A stretch of DNA of 64,000 nucleotides from Gammaproteobacteria bacterium (lineage in GTDB: Bacteria > Pseudomonadota > Gammaproteobacteria > Pseudomonadales > Alcanivoracaceae): contig JAGPVL010000037.1 of the NCBI GenBank assembly GCA_018067045.1, positions 116,954 through 180,953 of the forward strand, read 5' to 3'. Under the pieces are notes generated by a model that was not told where the DNA came from, did no database searches, and saw nothing but the letters and a program-made list of their open reading frames with translations. Both the position numbers and the translations under genes were made by a program. Below are positions 54,856-64,000 of the stretch, piece after piece (position 1 is the first letter of the stretch; each line of letters begins with the position of its first letter).

Positions 54856-55680
54856 TTAAGCTTTCTTCGCTGGACGACCGCGACGAGTAGCTTTCTTCTT
54901 AGCAGCAGTCTTCTTAGGTGCTTTCTTAGCGACTTTCTTTTTCGCTACTTTCTTAGCAACCTTCTTCTTAACTACCTTCTTAGCGACCTTTTTCTTGGCT
55001 ACTTTCTTTTTAGCAGCTTTCTTAGGTGCTTTTTTCTTGGCGGCCTTCTTAGGCGCCTTTTTCTTGGCAGCTTTCTTAGCGGCGGCAGCAGCCTTCTTCT
55101 CAGCGGCTTTTGCTTTACGCTTTACGGCTGCGGCTGCTTTCTTAGCGGCGGCTGCGGCCTTCTTCTCAGCGGCTTTTGCTTTACGCTTAGCGGCTGCGGC
55201 TGCTTTCTTAGCGGCTGCAGCTGCTTTCTTCTCTGCTGCTTTTGCTTTGCGCTTGGCGGTTGCGGCTGCTTTCTTCTCGGTGGCTACTACTTTCTTAGCC
55301 AGAGCAGATTGGGCAGTACGCAACTTCTTAGCGTCACGAGTTGCAACGGCTTTAGCTGACTTCAGGTCTGCACGCAGGCCTTTAGTCGCTGCACGCATCG
55401 CTTTTAGCGCTGCACGCAGCTTCGCCAGACGGGCACGGGCCGCGGCGGTTAGCTTCTTGCCTTTAGGGGTTTTGGTTTTAGCAGCTTCAGAAGTGACTTT
55501 CTTCAGGTGCTTATCCAGTTTGCCCTGTGCAGATTCAACTTTCTTCTGCGCGGCTGATACAGCCTTTTCCAGGGTAGAGATTTTCTTCTGTGCGTTAACT
55601 ACTGCCTTTGATACTGCAGATTTAACTACAGTCTTCTTGGCAACCTTTTTACGAACAACTTTCTTTTTGGCTCGAGCCAT
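54856..55680 (-). CDS. AlgP-like histone H1-like DNA-binding protein
   Basis: A 274-aa protein very rich in Lys and Ala, like AlgP of Pseudomonas and eukaryotic H1 tails. Residues 30-65 form a coiled-coil-like helix; 70-135 is moderately complex. From 143 to 205 the unit KRKAKAAEKKAAAAAKKAAA is repeated with period 22, then KKKAPKKAA occurs twice, and a basic KKVAKK tail ends in TRRGRPAKKA, an AT-hook-like GRP core. It probably binds DNA nonspecifically and organises the nucleoid. TAGGAGATC precedes ATG 55680. Repeat number is likely variable between strains. Confidence 0.88.
   Translation of the reverse strand: MARAKKKVVRKKVAKKTVVKSAVSKAVVNAQKKISTLEKAVSAAQKKVESAQGKLDKHLKKVTSEAAKTKTPKGKKLTAAARARLAKLRAALKAMRAATKGLRADLKSAKAVATRDAKKLRTAQSALAKKVVATEKKAAATAKRKAKAAEKKAAAAAKKAAAAAKRKAKAAEKKAAAAAKKAAAAVKRKAKAAEKKAAAAAKKAAKKKAPKKAAKKKAPKKAAKKKVAKKKVAKKVVKKKVAKKVAKKKVAKKAPKKTAAKKKATRRGRPAKKA
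55066..55254 (-). repeat. tandem 66-bp coding repeats in the AlgP-like gene
   Basis: About 2.9 copies of a 66-bp unit encode the 22-residue Lys/Ala repeat. The copies differ by a few codons. The opposite strand is open for 243 codons here only because of this biased composition. Confidence 0.85.
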
Positions 55681-56011
55681 GATCGATCTCCTAAGCTATA
55701 GCGTGGTTTTTACTGCGACCGAGTGAAAAATAGCACAAAAAAAAATCAGTTGGTACATAAAATATCCATCTTTATCTTGACAGAGTTTCATAAGAATTTT
55801 GTGTATAGCCGACATTGTCGTTCTGACAATTCGCTTTTGCCGGTTCGTATTCCCCTGCAGCTGTAAAAAAACCGCATAAACAAAGATATTTCTCCGCATT
55901 GATATGCATGAACGAAAGAAACGTCGTATCGCTAGAACGGTTTGATTTACCCTTGGGAAAAAATGTAAAAACCCCGCAACCACGATCTATCAGAGAATGT
56001 TTAAGCAATAA
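55681..56011. other. AT-rich gene-free interval upstream of the AlgP-like gene
   Basis: About 330 bp. Two minus-strand frames (55696-55983 and 55772-56008) have no ribosome site and unlikely compositions. The region presumably holds the promoter of the AlgP-like gene. A TTGACA occurs at 55777 on the plus strand, pointing the wrong way for that gene. Confidence 0.5.
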
Positions 56012-56046
56012 AAAAAGCCAATGCAGGCGCCCTGCATTGGCTTTTT
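56012..56046. terminator. strong bidirectional terminator after hemH
   Basis: aaaaagccaatgcagg (56012-56027) and its exact complement (56031-56046) around a 3-nt loop: a 16-bp perfect stem with A/T flanks. It follows the hemH stop by about 25 bp on the minus strand. Confidence 0.92.
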
Positions 56047-56069
56047 AACAACGAGATAGATGAAAAATG

Positions 56070-57038
56070 TTACCTAGGTAACACTTTTTGGCATATCGCG
56101 GCGAGTGCGTCTAGATGTTCAGGGGAATCGTTCAGCGCCGGAATATAACTGTACTCCTTTCCCCCTGCAGCAATAAATAAGTGACGATTTTCGGCATCAA
56201 TCTCTTCCAATGTCTCTAAACAGTCGGCGGAAAATCCCGGGCAGACAACCTGAACCGATTCAACTCCCTGTGCTCCCCACTCTTCAAGCGTCTTGTCTGT
56301 ATAGGGCTGCAACCAAGGTTGCGGCCCGAAACGCGACTGAAAACACGCCTGCCACTGTTCCGCCTTTAAACCTAACTTCGCCGCAATCTGTTCTGCCGAG
56401 CGAAGACAGCGCGGGCCGTATAAATCACCGCGATCCTGATACGATTGCGGAATACCATGAAATGAAAACAGCAGCTTCTGCGCTGCGCCGTTCTTTTTTC
56501 GGTATGCCTGAACCGAATCAGCCACGGCTTGCTGCCACACATCCTCTTCCCAATACTCTCGCGTCAGCGAAAAAGATGGCAACTCGCGCTGTTTCTTAAG
56601 CCAGTTGGCCAGCGCATCTGCCACAGCACCAGTGGTGCTGCCCGAATATTGGGGATACAAGGGCAACAAATGAATGTGTTCAACGCCCTGTGCAACAAGT
56701 TCATTCAGCACAGTTGGCAATGCCGGCTCGCCATATGTCATGGCAGCGCGCACGGGAATCGACAAACGTTGCTCCAATCCTTGTGCTTGGCGCAACGTAA
56801 TTAACCGAATCGGTGAGTCTTCCTGCCAGACAGATTGATAGGAGCGCGCGACCCGACGCGGACGCAATGGCAAAATGATCAGACGCAGCACAAAGAACCA
56901 AATCAGCCGCGGCGTTTCCACAACCCGTGGATCTGCCAAAAATTGCTTAAGGTAGCGCCGTACTGCGGACGTTGTCGGCGCGTCCGGCGTTCCTAAATTC
57001 ACGACCACTACTGCCGATTTCTGATCGCTCATACTCAT
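56070..57038 (-). CDS. hemH: ferrochelatase HemH
   Basis: Inserts Fe2+ into protoporphyrin IX to make heme; 322 aa. Near the N-terminus is VVVNLGTPDAPTTSAVRRYLKQFLADPRVV. The metal-ligand His is in LLFSFHGIPQSYQDRGD, and the conserved Glu region is VVCPGFSADCLETLEEI. No Fe-S cysteine tail is present, as in most proteobacterial forms. Heme output fits the neighbouring cytochrome c maturation genes. Confidence 0.96.
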   Translation of the reverse strand: MSMSDQKSAVVVVNLGTPDAPTTSAVRRYLKQFLADPRVVETPRLIWFFVLRLIILPLRPRRVARSYQSVWQEDSPIRLITLRQAQGLEQRLSIPVRAAMTYGEPALPTVLNELVAQGVEHIHLLPLYPQYSGSTTGAVADALANWLKKQRELPSFSLTREYWEEDVWQQAVADSVQAYRKKNGAAQKLLFSFHGIPQSYQDRGDLYGPRCLRSAEQIAAKLGLKAEQWQACFQSRFGPQPWLQPYTDKTLEEWGAQGVESVQVVCPGFSADCLETLEEIDAENRHLFIAAGGKEYSYIPALNDSPEHLDALAAICQKVLPR

Positions 57039-57188
57039 TCCTCTTACTTGCGGGGCTATTTCCCCATCCTGATATGGGTTTCGACAAATACAACGGTGAC
57101 AACAGCGCCGTAGCTTAACACTTTCACTGCAATGCTATGTTGCGGGCCGTTGTTGTGTAGGGCGTGCTGTAGAGAATAAAGTCGGCAA

Positions 57189-57218
57189 TAAAAAAGGGAA
57201 GCCGAGGCTTCCCTTTTT
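57189..57218. terminator. terminator after adk
   Basis: gggaagcc (57196-57203) pairs with ggcttccc (57206-57213), flanked by A and T runs. It lies about 20 bp after the adk stop on the minus strand. Confidence 0.88.
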
Positions 57219-57235
57219 CGTCGTACCGCTAACGA

Positions 57236-59036
<1,801 letters not shown>

Positions 59037-59040
<4 letters not shown>

Positions 59041-59462
59041 GCGTCTTCACCTTTTGATTCGGCCAACATCTTAGCGCGCCGTATTTGCACTAACACCAGC
59101 ACAAAGCCAATAACAAAAACGAGGACGGGCCCTGCCCACAGAATCATCGTTTGCGCATTCACTGGCGGCTTATAATTGACAAAATCGCCGTAACGCTCAG
59201 TAAAGTAACCGACGATTTCATCATTACTACGACCTTCACGAATCATGGTTGCCACTTGCGCACGCATATCTTGGGCAATATCCGCATCCGAATCTGAAAT
59301 ACTTTGGTTCTGACATTTTGGGCAACGTAACTGCTCAATCAGGCCGCGAAAACGTTGCTCATGTTCAACGCTGTCAAACTGATAAACATCGATGGCGGAA
59401 AAGGCCAACGACGGCAGCAAGATCAATAACAACATAAGTGTTTTGCCAACAGCTCTCATCAC
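59037..59462 (-). CDS. ccmH: cytochrome c maturation protein CcmH (CcmL type)
   Basis: A 141-aa membrane-anchored thioredoxin-like oxidoreductase that reduces the CxxCH heme site of apocytochrome c. Signal peptide to about residue 22, the active-site LRCPKCQNQSISDS (CxxC), FTERYGDFVNYKPP and a C-terminal membrane helix ILWAGPVLVFVIGFVLVLV. Its start overlaps the ccmG stop. Confidence 0.95.
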
Positions 59463-60019
59463 TGTGCCTCTACTTGCAACTTAATGTCCGACGGCTCTTT
59501 CATTAGCGGCAAGAACTTCGCTTGCCATACCCGTTCATTCATTTCACCTACATGACGCAATACGATATCTCCCTGTGGAGAAACCAAATAGGTTTCTGGG
59601 GCACCGTACACGCCTAGGTTTAGTCCGTAAGCGCCGCTCGCATCCACTGGCACTTCAACATAAGGATTGCCGAGATTGGCGAGGTAATTTTTTGCCGCGG
59701 CGTCTTCATCTTTGTAATCCAGGCCGACAATAGCCACACCACGTTGGGCCAACTTTAATAAGTAGGGATGTTCAATATGGCAAGTCGGACACCAAGTCGC
59801 CCACACGTTCAGTAGCGTCCAGCGTCCTTCAAAAAGACGGTTATCCACTACGTTGCCTTTGCGCAACAATGACGGCAACTGCATCTGTGGCAACGGCTTA
59901 CCCGCCAATGCGGTCGGCAAGTCCTCTGTATTTTTGCCCAGCCCTGACGCCAATAAAATAGCCAGTGCGATAAACCCAATCAGCGGTAAAAACACCCACA
60001 CGCCTTTTCTTGGCAACAT
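59459..60019 (-). CDS. ccmG: thiol:disulfide interchange protein CcmG/DsbE
   Basis: A 186-aa thioredoxin-like protein anchored by an N-terminal helix (VFLPLIGFIALAILLA). The redox site is WATWCPTCHIEHPYL (CxxC), and GAPETYLVSPQGDIVLRHVG gives the cis-Pro region and the Glu typical of CcmG. It starts two bases after the ccmF stop. Confidence 0.95.
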   Translation of the reverse strand: MLPRKGVWVFLPLIGFIALAILLASGLGKNTEDLPTALAGKPLPQMQLPSLLRKGNVVDNRLFEGRWTLLNVWATWCPTCHIEHPYLLKLAQRGVAIVGLDYKDEDAAAKNYLANLGNPYVEVPVDASGAYGLNLGVYGAPETYLVSPQGDIVLRHVGEMNERVWQAKFLPLMKEPSDIKLQVEAQ

Positions 60020-60021
60020 GC

Positions 60022-62046
60022 TTATGCCTCCTGAGGGCTTTTTGTGGATGTCTCGACCGCAGGTCTATCCGGTAAATCTGACCCCGGCTGCTCTGCTGAT
60101 AATTCTGATTCTGGCGCTATCGCACGTCGATAACGACGGTCGACAATCGCCAAGGCGCCGCCGAGTGCCATAATCACCGCGCCAAGCCACAACCAAATAA
60201 TGCCGGGCTTATAATAAATTCGCACCGCCCACGCATCGCTATCGAGTGGCTCACCCAGTGCAATATACAAATCACGCATCAGTCCCGAATCAATCGCCGC
60301 CTCGGTCATCATCTGCCCGCCAGAATAATAGCGGCGTTTCTCTGGGGTCAGCGTGGCAACATCTTGACCAAAACGCGTCACCGCAAAGATGCCCTGCTTC
60401 GCGCTAAAGTTTGGCCCTTCTCTATCCACCAAGCGCGTAAAGACAAATTCATACCCGCCCACTTCAGCACTTTCACCGGGGGTCATTCGCAAGTCGTGCT
60501 CCTGCTCATGAAAACTCACCAACGTAATGCCCGCAACCAGTACGGCGAGGCCGCAGTGCGCAATCACCATGCCGTAGTAGCCCGCCGTTAAACGACGCAG
60601 GCCCTTGAACACACCGCTACGAAACGCCAACGCTTTTTGCACCACATCCACACCGTGCGCGATCCAAACGTATGCACACAGGCTCAACGCTAACCAACCG
60701 GCAATGGGTAAGCTACCCGCCAAGTAAACCAATACGGAACCGGCCAGCACTGACACTGGCACTAGCCACAATAATTTCTTTGCCAACACCGACGCGCGTT
60801 GCTTTTTCCAATTGCTCGACATGCCCGGCACCAGAAATGCCATCAACAAAAACGTTAGCGGCACAAAGAAGGCATTAAAATACGGGCTACGAACCGACAC
60901 TTTAATGTCCAGCCATTCGCCGATCAGCGGGAACAAGGTGCCTAGCAACACCACAAAGGTCGCCACGAGTAAGATCAGATTGTTCATCAGCAAAAAGCTT
61001 TCCCGCGACAACATCACAAAACCGGTGCGCGCACGCAAAACCGGTGCGCGAATCGCGAACAAGGTTAACGAGCCGCCAATCACTACCGCGAGGAAACACA
61101 GAATAAAACGTCCACGCTCGGGATCATTGGCAAACGAATGAACCGATGTCAGCACGCCAGAACGCACCAAGAAAGTCCCCAATAAACTCAACGAGAACGC
61201 TACGATGGCGAGCAACACGGTCCAAGAGCGGAACAGGCCGCGCTTTTCCGTCACCGCCAAAGAATGAATCAGCGCCGTTGCGCACAACCACGGCATAAAC
61301 GACGCATTCTCAACAGGATCCCAGAACCACCAACCGCCCCAGCCAAGCTCGTAATACGCCCACCATGAACCCAGCGCGATACCGACCGTGAGGAAACACC
61401 ACGCCACCGTGGTCCAAGGTCGCGCCCAACGCGCCCAAGCCGGATCGAGCGTGCCGCTTATCAGCCCTGCGATAGCAAACGAAAAGGCAACCGACAGGCC
61501 GACATAACCCATATAGAGCATCGGCGGATGAATAATCAGGCCAGGATCTTGTAGCAAAGGGTTCAGGTCAGCGCCGTCTAAGGGGAACCACGGCAGCAAG
61601 CGATCGAACGGGTTGGAGGTGAGCAACATAAAGAGCAAAAAGCCAATACCGATCAATCCCATCACCGCCAACACCAAGGCATTAACGTGAGCCGGTACCT
61701 TGCCACGCAATAGCGACACCAACAGGCCCCAAAAAGACAGCATCCAAACCCATAACAACAATGAGCCTTCATGCCCGCCCCAGATCGCAGAGATCCGGTA
61801 GCCGAGGGGCAATAAAGAGTTGGAGTGTTCGGACACGTAACGAACGGTAAAGTCGTTGTACGCAAACGCGTAACCCAGTGCCAGCAAACCGGCCGATAAG
61901 CATAGCCACTGCATCCACGCCGCTGGACGTGCCACCAGCATCCAAGACAAACGCTGTGATCGATAACTGAGCAACGGCGCAACGCCTTGTAGTACGGCGA
62001 AAACAAGCGCCAGCCAAAGGGATAAATGGCCGATTTCAGCAATCAA
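60022..62046 (-). CDS. ccmF: heme lyase CcmF, TTG start
   Basis: A 674-aa polytopic membrane protein that ligates heme to apocytochrome c. The tryptophan-rich WWD motif is in LGWGGWWFWDPVENASFMPWL; about 15 membrane helices can be counted. I place the start at TTG 62046 because AGGAG lies seven bases upstream and the family begins (M)IxExGHxxL, here LIAEIGHLSL. The ATG at 62082 adds 12 residues without a ribosome site. It begins the operon here; ccmABCDE are not next to it. Confidence 0.95.
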   Translation of the reverse strand: MIAEIGHLSLWLALVFAVLQGVAPLLSYRSQRLSWMLVARPAAWMQWLCLSAGLLALGYAFAYNDFTVRYVSEHSNSLLPLGYRISAIWGGHEGSLLLWVWMLSFWGLLVSLLRGKVPAHVNALVLAVMGLIGIGFLLFMLLTSNPFDRLLPWFPLDGADLNPLLQDPGLIIHPPMLYMGYVGLSVAFSFAIAGLISGTLDPAWARWARPWTTVAWCFLTVGIALGSWWAYYELGWGGWWFWDPVENASFMPWLCATALIHSLAVTEKRGLFRSWTVLLAIVAFSLSLLGTFLVRSGVLTSVHSFANDPERGRFILCFLAVVIGGSLTLFAIRAPVLRARTGFVMLSRESFLLMNNLILLVATFVVLLGTLFPLIGEWLDIKVSVRSPYFNAFFVPLTFLLMAFLVPGMSSNWKKQRASVLAKKLLWLVPVSVLAGSVLVYLAGSLPIAGWLALSLCAYVWIAHGVDVVQKALAFRSGVFKGLRRLTAGYYGMVIAHCGLAVLVAGITLVSFHEQEHDLRMTPGESAEVGGYEFVFTRLVDREGPNFSAKQGIFAVTRFGQDVATLTPEKRRYYSGGQMMTEAAIDSGLMRDLYIALGEPLDSDAWAVRIYYKPGIIWLWLGAVIMALGGALAIVDRRYRRAIAPESELSAEQPGSDLPDRPAVETSTKSPQEA

Positions 62047-62267
62047 GGCGAGGCTCCTGAAGGGGTTGGGGGCGCATAGCATCGCAGGTTGTCACGTGTT
62101 TGCAACCCTCAGAGGCTCTAATAACGGGGTCCCTACTGGCGTTGCGCTAATAGGCCTAGCTGTTAACAACTGTTGCATTTGAGTCCTGCGAGGCAAACAG
62201 AGCTGTGCTACCCTCCGCGATGCCGATTTCCGGTGAAGTTTCTCTTTAAATAAATGAGCGAATATCC
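62047..62267. promoter_or_regulatory. divergent promoter region between ccmF and fabA
   Basis: About 220 bp separate the divergent ccmF and fabA starts, so both promoters should lie here. An A/T-rich stretch (tctctttaaataaa near 62239-62253) precedes fabA. No certain -35/-10 pair or operator was recognised. Confidence 0.4.
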
Positions 62268-62792
62268 GTGGGACTAGAAGATAGAAAGAATGCCTATAGC
62301 AAGGACGACTTGATCGCCTGCGGCAAAGGACAATTATTCGGACCAGACAATGCGCGTCTGCCACTGCCTAACATGCTGATGATGGATCGCATCTTGCACA
62401 TCAGTAATGAAGGCGGCAGTCATAATAAAGGCGAAATCATCGCTGAAATGGACATTACGCCAGACCTTTGGTTCTTCGGCTGCCATTTCGAAAGTGATCC
62501 GGTTATGCCAGGCTGCCTCGGTCTTGATGCGATGTGGCAGTTGGTCGGTTTTCACCTTGGCTGGCTCGGACATCCGGGTAAAGGCCGTGCGCTCGGTGTT
62601 GGTGAAGTGAAGTTTAGTGGCCAAGTATTACCAACCGCGAAAACCATTCGCTATCAAATCGACATTCGTCGTGTCGTGGCCCGCGGCCTCGTACTCGGCA
62701 TTGCCAACGGCAAAGTAAGCGTCGACGGCAGAGACATTTATCAGGCGTCAGACCTTCGGGTCGGCCTATTTACCAGCACCGCTGATTTTTAA
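62268..62792 (+). CDS. fabA: 3-hydroxydecanoyl-ACP dehydratase/isomerase FabA
   Basis: Makes the cis-3-decenoyl-ACP that leads to unsaturated fatty acids; 174 aa. The catalytic His is H73 in [15 protein letters not shown], with D87 in [13 protein letters not shown]. The start is GTG 62268 with a poor ribosome site; the sequence [16 protein letters not shown] matches the family N-terminus. fabB follows 15 bp downstream, the standard fabA-fabB pair. Confidence 0.97.
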   Translation: MGLEDRKNAYSKDDLIACGKGQLFGPDNARLPLPNMLMMDRILHISNEGGSHNKGEIIAEMDITPDLWFFGCHFESDPVMPGCLGLDAMWQLVGFHLGWLGHPGKGRALGVGEVKFSGQVLPTAKTIRYQIDIRRVVARGLVLGIANGKVSVDGRDIYQASDLRVGLFTSTADF

Positions 62793-62807
62793 TTTAAGGG
62801 TCTGCAC

Positions 62808-64000
62808 ATGCGTAGAGTCGTAATTACCGGCATAGGAATCGTTTCCTGCCTTGGCAACTCCCCGGAAGAAGTGAGTGCCGCATTAAGAGCAGGAAAATCA
62901 GGTATTCGCTTTCGCGAGGAATACAAAGAGCGCGGACTGCGCAGCCAGATCGCCGGAGTACCGGAGATTAATCTGGATGAGCTGATCGATCGCAAACCCC
63001 GCCGGTTTATGGGCGACTCTGCAGCCTTCGCTTACGTCGCCATGCAACAGGCGATTACCGATGCCGGTCTGAGCGAAGAACAAGTTAGCAACCCGCGCAC
63101 TGGGCTGATTGCTGGTAGCGGTGGCCACTCGTCACTTAACCAAGTTGCCGCTGCGGATATTGCACGGGAAAAAGGCGTTAAGCGCGTGGGCCCTTATATG
63201 GTGCCTAAGGTCATGACCAGCACCGTATCAGCTTGTCTAGCGCCACCTTTCAAAATTAAAGGCGTTAATTATTCCATTGGCTCTGCTTGCGCCACCAGCG
63301 CCCACTGCATTGGTAATGCAATGGAGCAAATCCAACTGGGCAAACAGGATCGTGTTTTTGCCGGTGGCGGTGAAGAAGAGCATTGGACACTGAGCATTTT
63401 GTTCGATGCCATGGGCGCCCTTTCAAGCAAGTATAACGACACCCCAACAAAAGCCTCTCGTGCCTACGATGCTAACCGCGACGGCTTTGTGATTGCCGGC
63501 GGCGGCGGCATGCTAGTGCTCGAAGCCTTGGAAGTGGCTCAGGCACGTGGCGCAAAAATTTACGCAGAGCTTGTTGGCTACGGTGCGACCTCTGACGGTT
63601 TTGATATGGTTGCCCCTAACGGCGAAGGCGCGACGCGCTGCATGCAGCAAGCGCTTGAAACCGTTGAAGGCCCAATCGACTACCTCAATACCCACGGCAC
63701 CAGTACGCCGGTTGGTGACGTCGCAGAGATCAAAGCAATGCGTAATGTTTTCGGTGAAAACATGCCGCCTTATGGATCCACTAAATCACTCAGTGGCCAC
63801 TCCCTAGGCGCCGCCGGCGTGCACGAGGCCATTTACAGCCTACTGATGATGCAAGACGGCTTTATTGCCGGCTCGGCAAACATCGAGACACTTGATCCAG
63901 CCGCGGAAGGCACTCCTGTTGTGCGAGAAAGCCGTGATGCGGCGTTAACGCAGGTCATGTCGAACAGCTTTGGCTTTGGCGGCACCAACGCCACGCTGGT
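62808..64000 (+). CDS. fabB: 3-oxoacyl-ACP synthase I FabB (3' end outside window)
   Basis: The elongating condensing enzyme needed with FabA for unsaturated fatty acids. The frame runs from ATG 62808 (AAGGG upstream) to the window edge: 397 complete codons of about 405. The active-site cysteine is C161 in [10 protein letters not shown]; the two histidines are in [11 protein letters not shown] and [25 protein letters not shown] near the end is the usual C-terminal signature, so only a few residues are missing. Confidence 0.96.
   Translation, partial: MRRVVITGIGIVSCLGNSPEEVSAALRAGKSGIRFREEYKERGLRSQIAGVPEINLDELIDRKPRRFMGDSAAFAYVAMQQAITDAGLSEEQVSNPRTGLIAGSGGHSSLNQVAAADIAREKGVKRVGPYMVPKVMTSTVSACLAPPFKIKGVNYSIGSACATSAHCIGNAMEQIQLGKQDRVFAGGGEEEHWTLSILFDAMGALSSKYNDTPTKASRAYDANRDGFVIAGGGGMLVLEALEVAQARGAKIYAELVGYGATSDGFDMVAPNGEGATRCMQQALETVEGPIDYLNTHGTSTPVGDVAEIKAMRNVFGENMPPYGSTKSLSGHSLGAAGVHEAIYSLLMMQDGFIAGSANIETLDPAAEGTPVVRESRDAALTQVMSNSFGFGGTNATL

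Noticed and set aside
54995..55726. Long plus-strand frame of 243 codons, very hydrophobic
   Set aside because: It is the reverse complement of the Lys/Ala-rich AlgP-like gene. Lys codons read backwards give Phe and Leu, so the frame is a product of composition.
55772..56008. Small minus-strand frames upstream of the AlgP-like gene
   Set aside because: They lack ribosome sites and lie in AT-rich promoter-like DNA; two overlapping frames compete for the same bases.

Overview
The window reads as a stretch of ordinary gammaproteobacterial chromosome, probably from a marine relative of Pseudomonas in the Pseudomonadales/Cellvibrionales. Reasons: mutS is followed by a 7Fe ferredoxin gene (fdxA), a PA2779/PA2778-type gene pair is present, there is an AlgP-like Lys/Ala-rich histone H1-like protein, a REP-like sequence of Pseudomonas type, the ccmFGHI order, and a hda/DUF2066 unit divergent from purMN. 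I assign no genus. No insertion sequence, prophage, CRISPR array or rRNA operon was seen. Two tRNA genes are present: Arg-CCT and Gly-CCC.

Layout. 0-6 kb: a putidaredoxin-reductase-like flavoprotein, mutS, fdxA, then about 0.9 kb without a convincing gene that holds strong inverted repeats and a likely small RNA. 6-15.4 kb: two arsenosugar-type units. ArsS, two glycosyltransferases and a lone Hpt protein form one operon; SthA and ArsM form another, with ATGA coupling. Between them lie tRNA-Arg, a secreted START protein, cardiolipin synthase, a PilZ protein and an Smr protein. 15.6-19.7 kb: a 1376-residue secreted beta-helix protein that looks like two CSLREA proteins fused end to end. 19.9-28.3 kb: hda, a DUF2066 gene, purM, purN, two DUF3108 genes, dcd, mrp and a SIMPL lipoprotein. 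28.4-34.5 kb: an AraC regulator, a patatin phospholipase, a hybrid histidine kinase and an RDD membrane protein. 34.6-42.7 kb: an FKBP, tRNA-Gly, an epimerase, rsmC, an overlapping plsC/START/unknown secreted-protein module, and slt. 42.8-48.6 kb: the PA2779/PA2778 pair, an SMR transporter, a DyP peroxidase and plsB. 48.65-49.15 kb: a highly structured, probably repetitive intergenic element. 49.1-53.9 kb: a tightly packed operon yoaA-tsaB-thioesterase-uppP-rsmJ. 54-57.9 kb: mobA, the AlgP-like gene, hemH and adk. 58-62 kb: ccmFGHI. 62.2 kb to the end: fabA and a fabB cut by the window edge.

Themes. Many genes serve the envelope: phospholipid synthesis and turnover (plsB, plsC, cls, patatin, fabAB), peptidoglycan (uppP, slt), two secreted START proteins and cytochrome c maturation. 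The least ordinary items are the arsenosugar operon carrying a phosphorelay Hpt gene, the fused CSLREA protein, the small RNA candidate downstream of fdxA, a 20-bp terminator-like hairpin inside the signal-peptide region of the PA2778-type gene, and the structured element after plsB.

All assignments rest on reading motifs by eye. No database search was run.
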